Shown piece by piece: positions 17,142 to 25,571 of a stretch of DNA of 33,442 bases. The notes below the pieces were generated by a model that did not search any database, was not told the origin of the DNA, and saw nothing but the letters and a program-made list of their open reading frames with translations. This DNA comes from Synergistaceae bacterium (GTDB lineage: Bacteria; Synergistota; Synergistia; Synergistales; Aminobacteriaceae). The position numbers were made by a program, and so were the translations under genes. The stretch lies in the NCBI GenBank assembly GCA_012519165.1, contig JAAYQT010000171.1:1-33442 (forward strand), read 5' to 3'. Numbering within the stretch: the first letter of the stretch is position 1; each line of letters starts with the position of its first letter.

Positions 17142-18548
17142 GTGCCAGAAGAAAGAGTGCACAAGGAAATTTCTCTCGGCGGAGCAGTACTTATTTTTGC
17201 GATAATTCTCTCCACCATCGTTGTAGGACGCCTTATCCTGGGTTTCGACGTGGCTCTGCTGCTTATGTTCATCGGCATGTTTACCACGGCCGTCTACGTT
17301 TACTATTATAATTATTCCTGGGACGAGCTTTTTGAAAAAGGCGTAGTGCCCATGGTAGCCAGGGCCACCGGCGCCATTATGATTTTGCTCACTGTAGGCC
17401 CCCTGATTGCGGCCTGGATGGTCTCGGGGACTATTCCCTACCTTATCTATGCGGGCCTTCACCTTCTTAACCCTAAAACCTTCCTCGTGGCGGCCTTCAT
17501 TATATGCTCCCTGTCGTCCACCCTTACGGGAACCTCCTGGGGTACCGCAGCTACCTTCGGCGTCGCCTTCATGGGAATTGCCGAGGGCCTGGGCGTTCCC
17601 CTGGCGGCAGCGGCGGGCGCAGTGGTTGGCGGCGCCTACTTTGGCGACAAGCTGAGTCCCATCTCCGATACTACAGTGCTTGCCGCTGCGGTAGCTGAGG
17701 TGGACGTGGTAGATCACATCCGGTCCATGCTCTGGACCACCGTCCCCGCGTTTCTCATAAGCATCGGGGTGTACTGGTACGTCGGGTCCGGCGCCTCGGG
17801 CGAGATCGACATGACGACCGTAAACACCATTGTGGACGCCATTTCTAACACATTCAGCACCAATCCCATAGTCCTTGTCCCACCCCTGGTGGTGCTGGTT
17901 CTTGCCTATATGCGTTACCCCACCCTCCCCGTGCTCTGGGTGGCCATCGTGCTCGCCATCCCCATCGCCATGATGCAGGGCTACGACCTGACCACCATAG
18001 TAAAGGCCATGGCCTCCGGCCCCAAGATTACCACCGGGGTTCAGTCCATCGACGGCCTGTTGAGCAGGGGCGGCCTTGCCTTCATGTCGGGCTCGGTGGT
18101 GGTGGTGTTCTTCGCCTACATCTTTGCCGGACAGCTTGAATACACGGGCACCTTCCGCAAGATCTGCTCTTCCCTCAAGGAGAAGTTCATTGGCGCCAGC
18201 AAGGGCAGATTTGTCTTTTCGGCGTCCGTCACCGGCATTCTTACCGGCCTCGGCACCGGCAACTCCTACCTGAGCGAGATAGTGCCCGGCACCATGTATA
18301 AGGACCTGGCCGACGAGATGGATATCTCCCGGCGGGTGCTCTCCAGGACCCTGGAGGACTCGGGAACCGTGGTGGTGCCCCTCATCCCCTGGTCGGCGGC
18401 GGGAATTTACATGTCTACCGTCCTCGGCGTATCGGTCTTCGAGTATGTCCCCTGGACCATTCTCTGCTACTTTGGCTTCCTGACGGCCTGGTTCTACGGC
18501 TTTACAGGTATCGCCATCTGGCCCTCGGACAAGAAACAGTCTGCATAA
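17142..18548 (+). CDS. nhaC: NhaC-family Na+/H+ antiporter
   Basis: GTSWGTAATFGVAFMGIAEGLGVP...GGAYFGDKLSPISDTTVLAAAVAEVDVVDHI; GTG 17142 with SD aaggagg. Confidence 0.85.
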   Translation: MPEERVHKEISLGGAVLIFAIILSTIVVGRLILGFDVALLLMFIGMFTTAVYVYYYNYSWDELFEKGVVPMVARATGAIMILLTVGPLIAAWMVSGTIPYLIYAGLHLLNPKTFLVAAFIICSLSSTLTGTSWGTAATFGVAFMGIAEGLGVPLAAAAGAVVGGAYFGDKLSPISDTTVLAAAVAEVDVVDHIRSMLWTTVPAFLISIGVYWYVGSGASGEIDMTTVNTIVDAISNTFSTNPIVLVPPLVVLVLAYMRYPTLPVLWVAIVLAIPIAMMQGYDLTTIVKAMASGPKITTGVQSIDGLLSRGGLAFMSGSVVVVFFAYIFAGQLEYTGTFRKICSSLKEKFIGASKGRFVFSASVTGILTGLGTGNSYLSEIVPGTMYKDLADEMDISRRVLSRTLEDSGTVVVPLIPWSAAGIYMSTVLGVSVFEYVPWTILCYFGFLTAWFYGFTGIAIWPSDKKQSA

Positions 18549-18555
18549 AAACACC

Positions 18556-18594
18556 GGCCCCCGAAAGAATTTGGGGGCCTTCTTCTTTTTTTTC
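18556..18594 (+). terminator. Rho-independent terminator after nhaC
   Basis: GGCCCCC-GAAAGAATTT-GGGGGCC followed by a T-rich tract. Confidence 0.85.
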
Positions 18595-18629
18595 TGCGGG
18601 ACTCAAGTTCGGAAAGGAGCAACTGCGCC

Positions 18630-19799
18630 ATGCTGTTAATTAAAAATGCAGACCTCTACGACCCCGAACCAAAGGGGTTGTGCGATATTCTGATAATAGG
18701 CGGGCAAGTCGCCGCCGTAACGAGCGCGGGCAAGACCGATTTCAACGGCCTCTCCATTGCCGGGGAGCTTAAGACGGCCGACGTCGGGGGAAGTCTTACC
18801 ATGCCCGGCATAATCGACCGGCACGTCCACTTTAACGGCGCGGGAGGAGAGGGAGGGCCCGTAAACAGAACGCCCCCCCTTCAGCTGTCGTCCTTCATTA
18901 AAGCCGGCGTCACCTCCGCCGTGGGAATGCTGGGCACCGACGGCACGTGCCGGGCCCTGGAGGAACTTTTAATGAAGGCTAAAGCCCTGGAGGCGGAGGG
19001 GCTCTCCACATGGATCCTCACCGGGAGCTACGGCCTGCCTTCGCCCACCCTCACCGGAAATATACGCAGAGATCTCTGCCTTATCGATAAGGTCATAGGC
19101 CTTAAGCTGGCCGTCTCGGACCACCGGTGCGCCCACCCTTCAATAGAGGAGTTGAGGCGGGCTGTCTCCGACGTCCGGGTTGGAGGTATCCTCTCCGGCA
19201 AGGCGGGCTTCATGTGCGTCCACATGGGGGACGAGCCTACGGGCCTTGCCCCCCTGCTGGAGGCCATTGCGGGTACCGACGTACCCATAACACAGTTCGC
19301 CCCCACCCATATTTCCCGGTGCGAGGCCCTGGTGAAGGAGTCCGTCTCCTTCGGAACCAGGGGAGGGTATCTGGATATAACCGCCGCGCCCGGGAAGAAT
19401 CCGGTCTTCGGCTTGCCCACTGCCCCTGTGGTGGCGGGGCTGCTTGCGGCGGGGGTACCGGCGGCCAACATAACCTTAAGCTCCGACGGCAACGGGTCCA
19501 TGCCCTCCTTCAATGAGAAGGGGGAGATGGTAGGGCTGAAAGTTGGCCCCCTGGACTCGGTGATTGAATCTGTGGCGGAGATGCTTGAGGGCGGCGAACT
19601 ACCTAAAGAGACGGTGATCTCCATGGTAACTGCTAACCCTGCCGAACAGATGAAACTTCCCCGCAAGGGCAGGGTGCGCCCTGGCTTTGACGGCGACGTG
19701 CTCGTTCTGGACGACGGTTTTAAACCCCGGTTTGTGGCGGCAAAGGGGCGGGTTATGATGGAGGACGGGGAGACAGTGGTTAAGGGGACCTTTGAGTAG
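18630..19799 (+). CDS. iadA: Isoaspartyl dipeptidase (beta-aspartyl peptidase)
   Basis: MPGIIDRHVHFNGAGGEGG, GVTSAVGMLGTDG, ILTGSYGLPSPTLTG, SDHRCAHPS, HMGDEPTGLAPL, LSSDGNGSMPSF. Confidence 0.9.
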   Translation: MLLIKNADLYDPEPKGLCDILIIGGQVAAVTSAGKTDFNGLSIAGELKTADVGGSLTMPGIIDRHVHFNGAGGEGGPVNRTPPLQLSSFIKAGVTSAVGMLGTDGTCRALEELLMKAKALEAEGLSTWILTGSYGLPSPTLTGNIRRDLCLIDKVIGLKLAVSDHRCAHPSIEELRRAVSDVRVGGILSGKAGFMCVHMGDEPTGLAPLLEAIAGTDVPITQFAPTHISRCEALVKESVSFGTRGGYLDITAAPGKNPVFGLPTAPVVAGLLAAGVPAANITLSSDGNGSMPSFNEKGEMVGLKVGPLDSVIESVAEMLEGGELPKETVISMVTANPAEQMKLPRKGRVRPGFDGDVLVLDDGFKPRFVAAKGRVMMEDGETVVKGTFE

Positions 19800-19870
19800 G
19801 GCCGTAACGTTAACTCCCATAAAGAACATAAAGAAAAGCGGCCCCTCATAACAGCGGGGGCCGCTTTTCT
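19731..19870 (+). repeat. Diverged direct repeat, copy 1: iadA 3' end plus terminator
   Basis: TTTGTGGCGGCAAAGGGGCGGGTT... matches copy 2 at 22116; first 46 nt identical at 40 positions. Confidence 0.85.
19832..19870. terminator. Terminator hairpin after iadA
   Basis: AGAAAAGCGGCCCC...GGGGCCGCTTTTCT, 14-bp stem. Confidence 0.88.
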
Positions 19871-19879
19871 ATCCACTTT

Positions 19880-21091
19880 CTATCGGACGGCGTTAAGGCT
19901 ACTCTCGCCAAAAAGCGGGATCTGAATTGTATCCATATAGCCATATTCATCCTTTACGTTATCAATATTACGAAAATACTCCCTGATCTTTTCCGCCAAG
20001 GCCATGGCAAGAAGGGGAGGAACGGCATTTCCTATCTGTTGATATTGGGAGAGATTTTTTTCCCAGGACATGGTTGTTCTTTTACCCATAAAGACGTAGG
20101 TATCGGGGAACGATTGAAGACGGGCGCCCTCTCTTGCCGTGAAATTTCGGTGTAAGCGGGGATGTATGAAGTTGCTCTGGAAGGACGCCGCCACTGTGGG
20201 GGATGGCAGGTTGCCGAAGACGCGCATGTTGTTCTGGCTGAAGACCTTGCCCGATTTGACAGACGGATTGCCCCTCTTAAGGGCGGAGTGCTCATAGGGA
20301 ACGTCAGCAACGCTCTGTCCGCTTTGAATGACCTTAAATCTCTCCACAAGCCTTTTAGTATGACGCATTGCCACATGATTGAATACCCCGTCGGAGTTTT
20401 GACGCGCCCATATCTGGTAGTCGTTTCCCGGCGGGACAGGATAGGCCTGAAATTCTTTCCCTTCGCCGGCCTCCAGGGGGGGCAGATCGGAAATGGCCAT
20501 GTCTACAGTTACATACTCATCTTCCGCAAGCTTGCCTTCCGGAAAAATTTTCATCCTGGAGAAGGGAAACTGCCTCTGCACCCCTATTATGAAAATCCTC
20601 TCTCTTAACTGGGGAACGCCAAACAGGGCTGCGTTAAGTAGACAATGATCAGTCTTATATCCTGAAGCGGCGAACTCGTTTTTGATAATCTCAATTACTG
20701 ACTCTCCGCCGGCCGTTTTCATGGATAAGAGGCCGGGGACATTTTCCATAATGAAAAATTTAGGTTTAAAGTGGCTTACGCACCGGATAAAATCCATAAA
20801 AAGACTGTTACGGGGGTCGTTGGGGTCGCGATTTCCGCTCAATGAAAAGCCCTGGCAGGGGGGGCCCCCTATAATGCCGTCAAGATTTTGTATTCGCCCG
20901 TCGGGTAAAAATTTGTCCCAGTTTTGAATTTGCCGTATATCTCCCTGAACCACCGTTACTTCAGGGTGATTGCGTTTGTAGGTATCAGCAGCCCATTGGT
21001 CTATCTCGTTGGCGGCTACGGTTGTAAAACCCGCCATCTTAAAACCCAGGCTCATTCCCCCGCATCCGGCAAAAAGATCGATGATTCTCAT
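19880..21091 (-). CDS. DNA (cytosine-5-)-methyltransferase of a type II restriction-modification system
   Basis: MRIIDLFAGCGGMSLGFKMAGF, GGPPCQGFSLSGNRDPNDPRNSL, FIMENVPGLLSM, REGARLQSFPDTY, QQIGNAVPPLLA; start 21091. Confidence 0.93.
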   Translation of the reverse strand: MRIIDLFAGCGGMSLGFKMAGFTTVAANEIDQWAADTYKRNHPEVTVVQGDIRQIQNWDKFLPDGRIQNLDGIIGGPPCQGFSLSGNRDPNDPRNSLFMDFIRCVSHFKPKFFIMENVPGLLSMKTAGGESVIEIIKNEFAASGYKTDHCLLNAALFGVPQLRERIFIIGVQRQFPFSRMKIFPEGKLAEDEYVTVDMAISDLPPLEAGEGKEFQAYPVPPGNDYQIWARQNSDGVFNHVAMRHTKRLVERFKVIQSGQSVADVPYEHSALKRGNPSVKSGKVFSQNNMRVFGNLPSPTVAASFQSNFIHPRLHRNFTAREGARLQSFPDTYVFMGKRTTMSWEKNLSQYQQIGNAVPPLLAMALAEKIREYFRNIDNVKDEYGYMDTIQIPLFGESSLNAVR

Positions 21092-21111
21092 AAATACAGC
21101 CCGCCTTCCGC

Positions 21112-21951
21112 CTAGATCATAAGCCCGCTCTTTATTCTGGACTCCATGTCGCTCCACGGCGCCTCAAGATGTTCCTGCGTATCTTTGAAAAGGCTCCAGG
21201 CAACATCCTTGTCCACAGGATTTAGCTCTCTTTTCCCTTCGCTGCTCTTTTGTTTTCTTAAGACGTATATTTGGTCAATTTTAGAGTGTTTGGGGTCTAC
21301 GTCGTGGGTAACATCGTAAAATTCCGAAACAACTATAAAACGGCTATAGGGGTTGCCCTGTTTTATTCGTTCAGCCGTTGCCACGGCTCCCTCGTACATG
21401 GTTTTATCAATATAGGTTTTGCATTCAATGGATAAAACCGGAACAAAGATTAACTCGCCGGCGGGTTTGGGTCTCTCTTTTTCAGGAGACTCTCCGGGAG
21501 TCGCGCTAATATGTACTGCCTTTGATATGGCAAAATCCTGGTTTTTAGTATAAACGTTCATGCCGCAATCCACCTGTAGCTTTTTTAGATCGGCCGGGGC
21601 GAAGAAAAGATTGGTGTAGGCTCTCGTCGGACCCAGCTTCATCATGGCTTCTATATGGGGAATGCGCCGGAACAGGTAGTACATGAACTCCTCAAGCACC
21701 GTTGAATGGAGTTTGGATTGGGACGTAAATGCTTTTTTGTAGTCTTCTCCATCAATGAATTTTTTGTAGGCCTCGAAGTGATCAACCAACCTGTCATTGC
21801 TTTCGCGATTGGAACGTTCTATGGATAGAGATTGCTTCCTCCATTTTTCATACTCTGGCTCCAGTCCTTTAATCAGCGTCTCTTGAATTTTGGTCTGTTT
21901 CTTTTGTCTTTTTTTGGCTTCTATGTTATTGTCGTGAATAAAGCAGTTCAT
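21112..21951 (-). CDS. Predicted type II restriction endonuclease, possibly Bpu10I-like
   Basis: PD-(D/E)xK-like arrangement QDFAI...VPVLSIECKTY; paired 20 bp upstream of the C5-methyltransferase; ATG 21951 with SD aggagg. Family name is tentative. Confidence 0.65.
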   Translation of the reverse strand: MNCFIHDNNIEAKKRQKKQTKIQETLIKGLEPEYEKWRKQSLSIERSNRESNDRLVDHFEAYKKFIDGEDYKKAFTSQSKLHSTVLEEFMYYLFRRIPHIEAMMKLGPTRAYTNLFFAPADLKKLQVDCGMNVYTKNQDFAISKAVHISATPGESPEKERPKPAGELIFVPVLSIECKTYIDKTMYEGAVATAERIKQGNPYSRFIVVSEFYDVTHDVDPKHSKIDQIYVLRKQKSSEGKRELNPVDKDVAWSLFKDTQEHLEAPWSDMESRIKSGLMI

Positions 21952-22043
21952 GCGTCCTCCTGTATGAAAACGGCCCTGATTCGCCGCAATTACACCGGAT
22001 TTACCGATCCTTTCCCAGTCTGCTTTTAAACAACCTAAACTAA

Positions 22044-22058
22044 TATTACACTGTAATA
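22044..22058. promoter_or_regulatory. Candidate operator in the R-M promoter region
   Basis: TATTACA-C-TGTAATA, 7-bp perfect inverted repeat, overlapping a possible -10 on the minus strand. Confidence 0.45.
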
Positions 22059-22088
22059 AGGGAATTTGCACGATCCTGCTTAAATCCT

Positions 22089-22175
22089 GAAACCGCGCTG
22101 GGGGAAACAGAAAACTTCGTGGCGGCAAAGAGGCGGGTTGTGATAGAAGACGGGGAGGCAGAAGAGGACCTTTGA
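22089..22175 (+). pseudogene. Remnant of an iadA 3' end (copy 2 of the direct repeat)
   Basis: Reads ...ENFVAAKRRVVIEDGEAEEDL*, versus IadA tail RFVAAKGRVMMEDGETVVKGTFE*; no start or upstream gene body. Confidence 0.75.
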
Positions 22176-22201
22176 GCAGGTCTGTAAAGTCTACCCCATA
22201 A

Positions 22202-22241
22202 AAAAACGCGGTCCCCCATAATAGCGGGGGGCCGCGTTTTT
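22202..22241. terminator. Terminator hairpin; second copy of the iadA terminator and bidirectional for the aminotransferase
   Basis: AAAAACGCGGTCCCCC-(ATAATAGC)-GGGGGGCCGCGTTTTT. Confidence 0.88.
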
Positions 22242-22258
22242 AACGTGACGTCCGGGCC

Positions 22259-23410
22259 CTATAGCCCCTTCGCAAACTCCTCGACCCTGTCCATGGCCTT
22301 TACCAGGTCGTCCATGGACCTGGTGCAGGCAAGCCTTACGTAGCCCTCGCCGCACTCTCCGAAGGCGCCGCCTGGCAGGACGGCTACCTTGGCCTCCCTG
22401 ATGAGCCTCCAGGCGAAGTCCTCGCTGGAGAGGCCCGTGCCGGTGACGTCGGGGAAGAGGTAGAAGGCCCCCTCGGGGGGAGCGCACTTTATGCCCTTCA
22501 TGGCGTTCAGCCGGTCCGAACAGTAGGAGAGCCGCTCGAAGAAGATTTTGGCCCGCTCCGCAGTCTTGTGGTCGTGGTTGTCCAGGGCGTACTTGGCCGC
22601 CATCTGGGCGGAGACGTTAATTCCGTAGGTCTGGTTTGCCCCCAGTAGGGTCATGACCCTGATGAGGGGCGCGGGGCCTATGGCGTAGCCCAGTCGCCAG
22701 CCCGTCATGCAGTGGCTCTTGGAGAGGCCGCCCATGGTGAGGGTCCGCTCCTTCATGCCGGGGATGGAGGCGAAGGGTATGTGGTTCCCCTTGTAGACCA
22801 GGGCGTCATAGATTTCGTCGGAGAGCGCTATAAGGTCGTGCTTTTCCACAACTTTGGCTATACCCTCCATCCTGGCCCTGTCCATTACCCTCCCTGTGGG
22901 GTTGCTGGGGGAGCAGATCATGAGGACCCTGGATTTTGGGGTAATAACCCGCTCAAGAGACTCAGCCGACGGCATGAAGCCTTCTTCGGCGGTTGTGGCC
23001 AGATGGACAACCTTGCCCTGGTTCTGGTAGATCTGGTCAAAGTAGGGGCCGAAGCAGGGCTCGGCGGTGATTACCTCGTCGCCGGGGTTCAGCAGCGCCT
23101 GGAGGGCCAAATAGGCGGACTGGATGCCCCCCGCCATAATCTGAACCTCTTCGGGGGTAGATTTCAGCCCGTAGCGGCGGTCCCAGTAGTCGCACACCGA
23201 CTGGCGCACGGCGGGCAGCCCCTGGACGGGGCCGTAGTGGGTGAAGCCGGCCCTGGCCGCTCTGGCGGCCTCGTCTATAATGTCGGGCTCTGTGTCAAAG
23301 TCCGGCTCGCCGATGCCCAGGCTGATGACCTCGGGGTCGGCTTCTGCGGCCTGAAAGATCTTTAGCATCCCCGAGGGTTTTACATCTTTGAATCTCTCTG
23401 CAAACTTCAT
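22259..23410 (-). CDS. Pyridoxal-phosphate-dependent aminotransferase class I (aspartate/aromatic-type)
   Basis: VISLGIGEPDFDTEPDIIDEA, HYGPVQGLPAVRQSV, CSPSNPTGRVM, LSDEIYDALVY, GGLSKSHCMTGWRLGY. Confidence 0.92.
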   Translation of the reverse strand: MKFAERFKDVKPSGMLKIFQAAEADPEVISLGIGEPDFDTEPDIIDEAARAARAGFTHYGPVQGLPAVRQSVCDYWDRRYGLKSTPEEVQIMAGGIQSAYLALQALLNPGDEVITAEPCFGPYFDQIYQNQGKVVHLATTAEEGFMPSAESLERVITPKSRVLMICSPSNPTGRVMDRARMEGIAKVVEKHDLIALSDEIYDALVYKGNHIPFASIPGMKERTLTMGGLSKSHCMTGWRLGYAIGPAPLIRVMTLLGANQTYGINVSAQMAAKYALDNHDHKTAERAKIFFERLSYCSDRLNAMKGIKCAPPEGAFYLFPDVTGTGLSSEDFAWRLIREAKVAVLPGGAFGECGEGYVRLACTRSMDDLVKAMDRVEEFAKGL

Positions 23411-23435
23411 TTAGTCCTCTCGCCGTCCCTTCTCT

Positions 23436-24290
23436 CTACTCGTACTCTTTAAGCATGGCGGCGTACTCTTCCTCCATGCCCTTCCTAACGCGGTAGCAGT
23501 GCTCCTCGCCGGGGAACTTCCCGGTGCGGACGTCGTCGGCGTATTCTTTGAAGGCGTTGGTAATGGTCTCCGCCACGTTTGCGTACACCTTTACGAACTT
23601 TGGGGTGAAGGCTTGGAACATACCTATCATATCGCCGCAGATCAAGAGCTGGCCGTCGCAGGGACCGCCGCCGCCGATGGAGTAGACGGGGATGGAGAGC
23701 TTTTTGGCGATAAACTGGGTGAGCTCGGGCGGAATGGCCTCCACCAGAAGGGCGTAGGCGCCGGCCCTCTCCACTGCCAGGGCGTCTTCGATGACGTACC
23801 GGGCGGACTCCGGGTCCAGGCCCTGGGCCTTAAACCCTCCCAGGGGGCCGGAACTCTGGGGAGTAAGGCCGATATGGCCGCAGACCAGCATGCCCGCGTC
23901 GGCCATGGCCTTTATTCTGGATTCTACCCGCACGCCGCCCTCAAGCTTGATGGCGTCCACGTTTGCCTCCTTGAAGAAGCGCACGGCGTTCTCCACAGCC
24001 TGCTCGTCGGACTTCTGGTAGGAGCCGAAGGGCATGTCGCCCATGACGAAGGTGTTGGGCGCGCCCCTGCGGACGGCCTTGCAATGGCTGATGCAGTCCT
24101 CCATGGTGACGGGGATGGTGCTGTCGTAGCCCAGGGTGATCATCCCCAGGGAGTCCCCCACCAGGATCATGTCGATCCCCGCGGCCTCGACGAAGCTGGC
24201 CATGGGGAAATCGTAGGCGGTGACCCAGGTGACCTGCTCACCGTTCTTCTTCATGTTCACGAAATCGAGACGACCCTTTTTCTTTGCCAT
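23436..24290 (-). CDS. panB: 3-methyl-2-oxobutanoate hydroxymethyltransferase
   Basis: VTWVTAYDFPMASFVEAAGIDMILVGDSLGM, VMGDMPFGSYQKS, AIKLEGGV, GHIGLTPQS; ATG 24290 with SD aaaggag. Confidence 0.93.
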   Translation of the reverse strand: MAKKKGRLDFVNMKKNGEQVTWVTAYDFPMASFVEAAGIDMILVGDSLGMITLGYDSTIPVTMEDCISHCKAVRRGAPNTFVMGDMPFGSYQKSDEQAVENAVRFFKEANVDAIKLEGGVRVESRIKAMADAGMLVCGHIGLTPQSSGPLGGFKAQGLDPESARYVIEDALAVERAGAYALLVEAIPPELTQFIAKKLSIPVYSIGGGGPCDGQLLICGDMIGMFQAFTPKFVKVYANVAETITNAFKEYADDVRTGKFPGEEHCYRVRKGMEEEYAAMLKEYE

Positions 24291-24413
24291 CGAACATTCT
24301 CCTTTCGCTATTCGCAAAAATTAAAAAAACGTCGGTAAGTTTGTTTTCAATCCATTATATACTATATCCTATCCGTAGAAGCGGAGGCGAAAACCATTTT
24401 GGGCTTTTGCAGG

Positions 24414-24442
24414 TTTACCTCGTCCCTCTTTAGGGTTATAAT
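24414..24442 (+). promoter_or_regulatory. Sigma70-type promoter for the ABC transporter operon
   Basis: TTTACC (24414-24419), 17-nt spacer, TATAAT (24437-24442). Confidence 0.7.
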
Positions 24443-24477
24443 CACTGAAAGTTTCGAAGAACGAATTAAAAAAGGAG

Positions 24478-25494
24478 ATGATGTTGTTGAAAAAGCGCAC
24501 TCTGTTCCTGGTCGTTCTTTTGGCCCTGGCGGCCGTTATCGCCCCTTTTGCGGGGAACGTCGCTGCGGATGAAAAACAGTACGTAATGCTCTATTCATCC
24601 CTGAAGGACTCCCAGCTTGCCGCCATTAGGGAGGGGTTCATGAAGAAGTACCCCAACATCACCATGGACTACTACACCGCAGGCACGGGCAACGTTATGA
24701 CCAAGATAGCCACCGAGCACCAGTCCGGCGGCATTGCGGCGGACATGATCTGGGTGGGGGACCCCACCAACTACCTTACCTTCAAGAGGGACGGCATCCT
24801 CATGCCCTACGATTCCCCTGTGGCCGCCGACATCCCCGATAAGTTCAAGGACCCGGACAGGCTCTACATGTCGGCCCGGCTGATCATGCTGGGCTTCGTC
24901 TACAACACTAATCTACTTAAGGAGGACGAGGTCCCCAAAAAGTGGGAAGACCTGCTCAAGCCCGAGTTCAAGGACTATATCGCCCTCACTGACCCCACCA
25001 CTGCCGGTACCACCATGTTCACTGTGGCGGGGCTGATCCAGAACCCCAAGTACGGGTGGGATTTCATGGAGAAGCTGAAGGCTAACGGCCTCAAGCTTGA
25101 AAACGGCTCCAGCGCCGTGGTCAACAAGGCGGCCGCCGGCGAGTACAAGGTATCCATAGGCGTGGACTACATAGCCCGCACCGTCATGGCTCAGGGCGCC
25201 ACCGTGGGCTTTGCCTACCCCGAGGACGACATCCCCATTATCGAGAGCCCCATCGCCATCATCAAGAACACCAAGAATCTTGAGGCGGCGCAGAAGCTCT
25301 ACGACTACATCATCAGCGACGAAGGTCAGTCCGTCCTGGTGGAGGAGTTCACCATGCCCATAAACCCGGCTATGAAGCTGGAAGGGGCTATCGACGTTAA
25401 GGAAGCGGAAAAGAAGATGCTCCCCGTGGACCCCGAGGCCCTGGTCCGGGACAAGCTGGAGATACTGAAGAAATTCGACTCTATTTTTAAATAG
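24478..25494 (+). CDS. Extracellular solute-binding protein (family 1, FbpA/AfuA/PhnS-like)
   Basis: Signal peptide then KQYVMLYSSLKDSQLAAIREGFMKKYPNITMDYYTAGTGNVMTKIATE...ADMIWVGDPTNYLTFKRDGIL. Start may be TTG 24487 given SD spacing. Confidence 0.88.
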   Translation: MMLLKKRTLFLVVLLALAAVIAPFAGNVAADEKQYVMLYSSLKDSQLAAIREGFMKKYPNITMDYYTAGTGNVMTKIATEHQSGGIAADMIWVGDPTNYLTFKRDGILMPYDSPVAADIPDKFKDPDRLYMSARLIMLGFVYNTNLLKEDEVPKKWEDLLKPEFKDYIALTDPTTAGTTMFTVAGLIQNPKYGWDFMEKLKANGLKLENGSSAVVNKAAAGEYKVSIGVDYIARTVMAQGATVGFAYPEDDIPIIESPIAIIKNTKNLEAAQKLYDYIISDEGQSVLVEEFTMPINPAMKLEGAIDVKEAEKKMLPVDPEALVRDKLEILKKFDSIFK

Positions 25495-25521
25495 GAAGAG
25501 CAGCTTAAGGCTGTATTGCGA

Positions 25522-25547
25522 GCGGTCCGGGATAAACCCCGGACCGC
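25522..25547 (+). other. Intercistronic stem-loop between SBP and ATPase genes
   Basis: GCGGTCCGGG-ATAAAC-CCCGGACCGC, perfect 10-bp stem without a U-tract. Confidence 0.7.
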
Positions 25548-25571
25548 ATATCATATCCGGGAGGTGCATTC

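Noticed and set aside
16862-17287. N-terminal extension of the binding-protein ORF to 17287
   Set aside because: Would overlap nhaC, its leader and its promoter; GTG 16861 has a good SD and begins a hydrophobic signal or anchor.
17097-18554. 485-aa minus-strand ORF fully antisense to nhaC
   Set aside because: His/Gly/Asp-rich low-complexity translation typical of the shadow frame of a GC-rich membrane protein gene; no family motifs.
23499-24338. 279-aa plus-strand ORF antisense to panB
   Set aside because: Shadow ORF of a well-supported panB gene.
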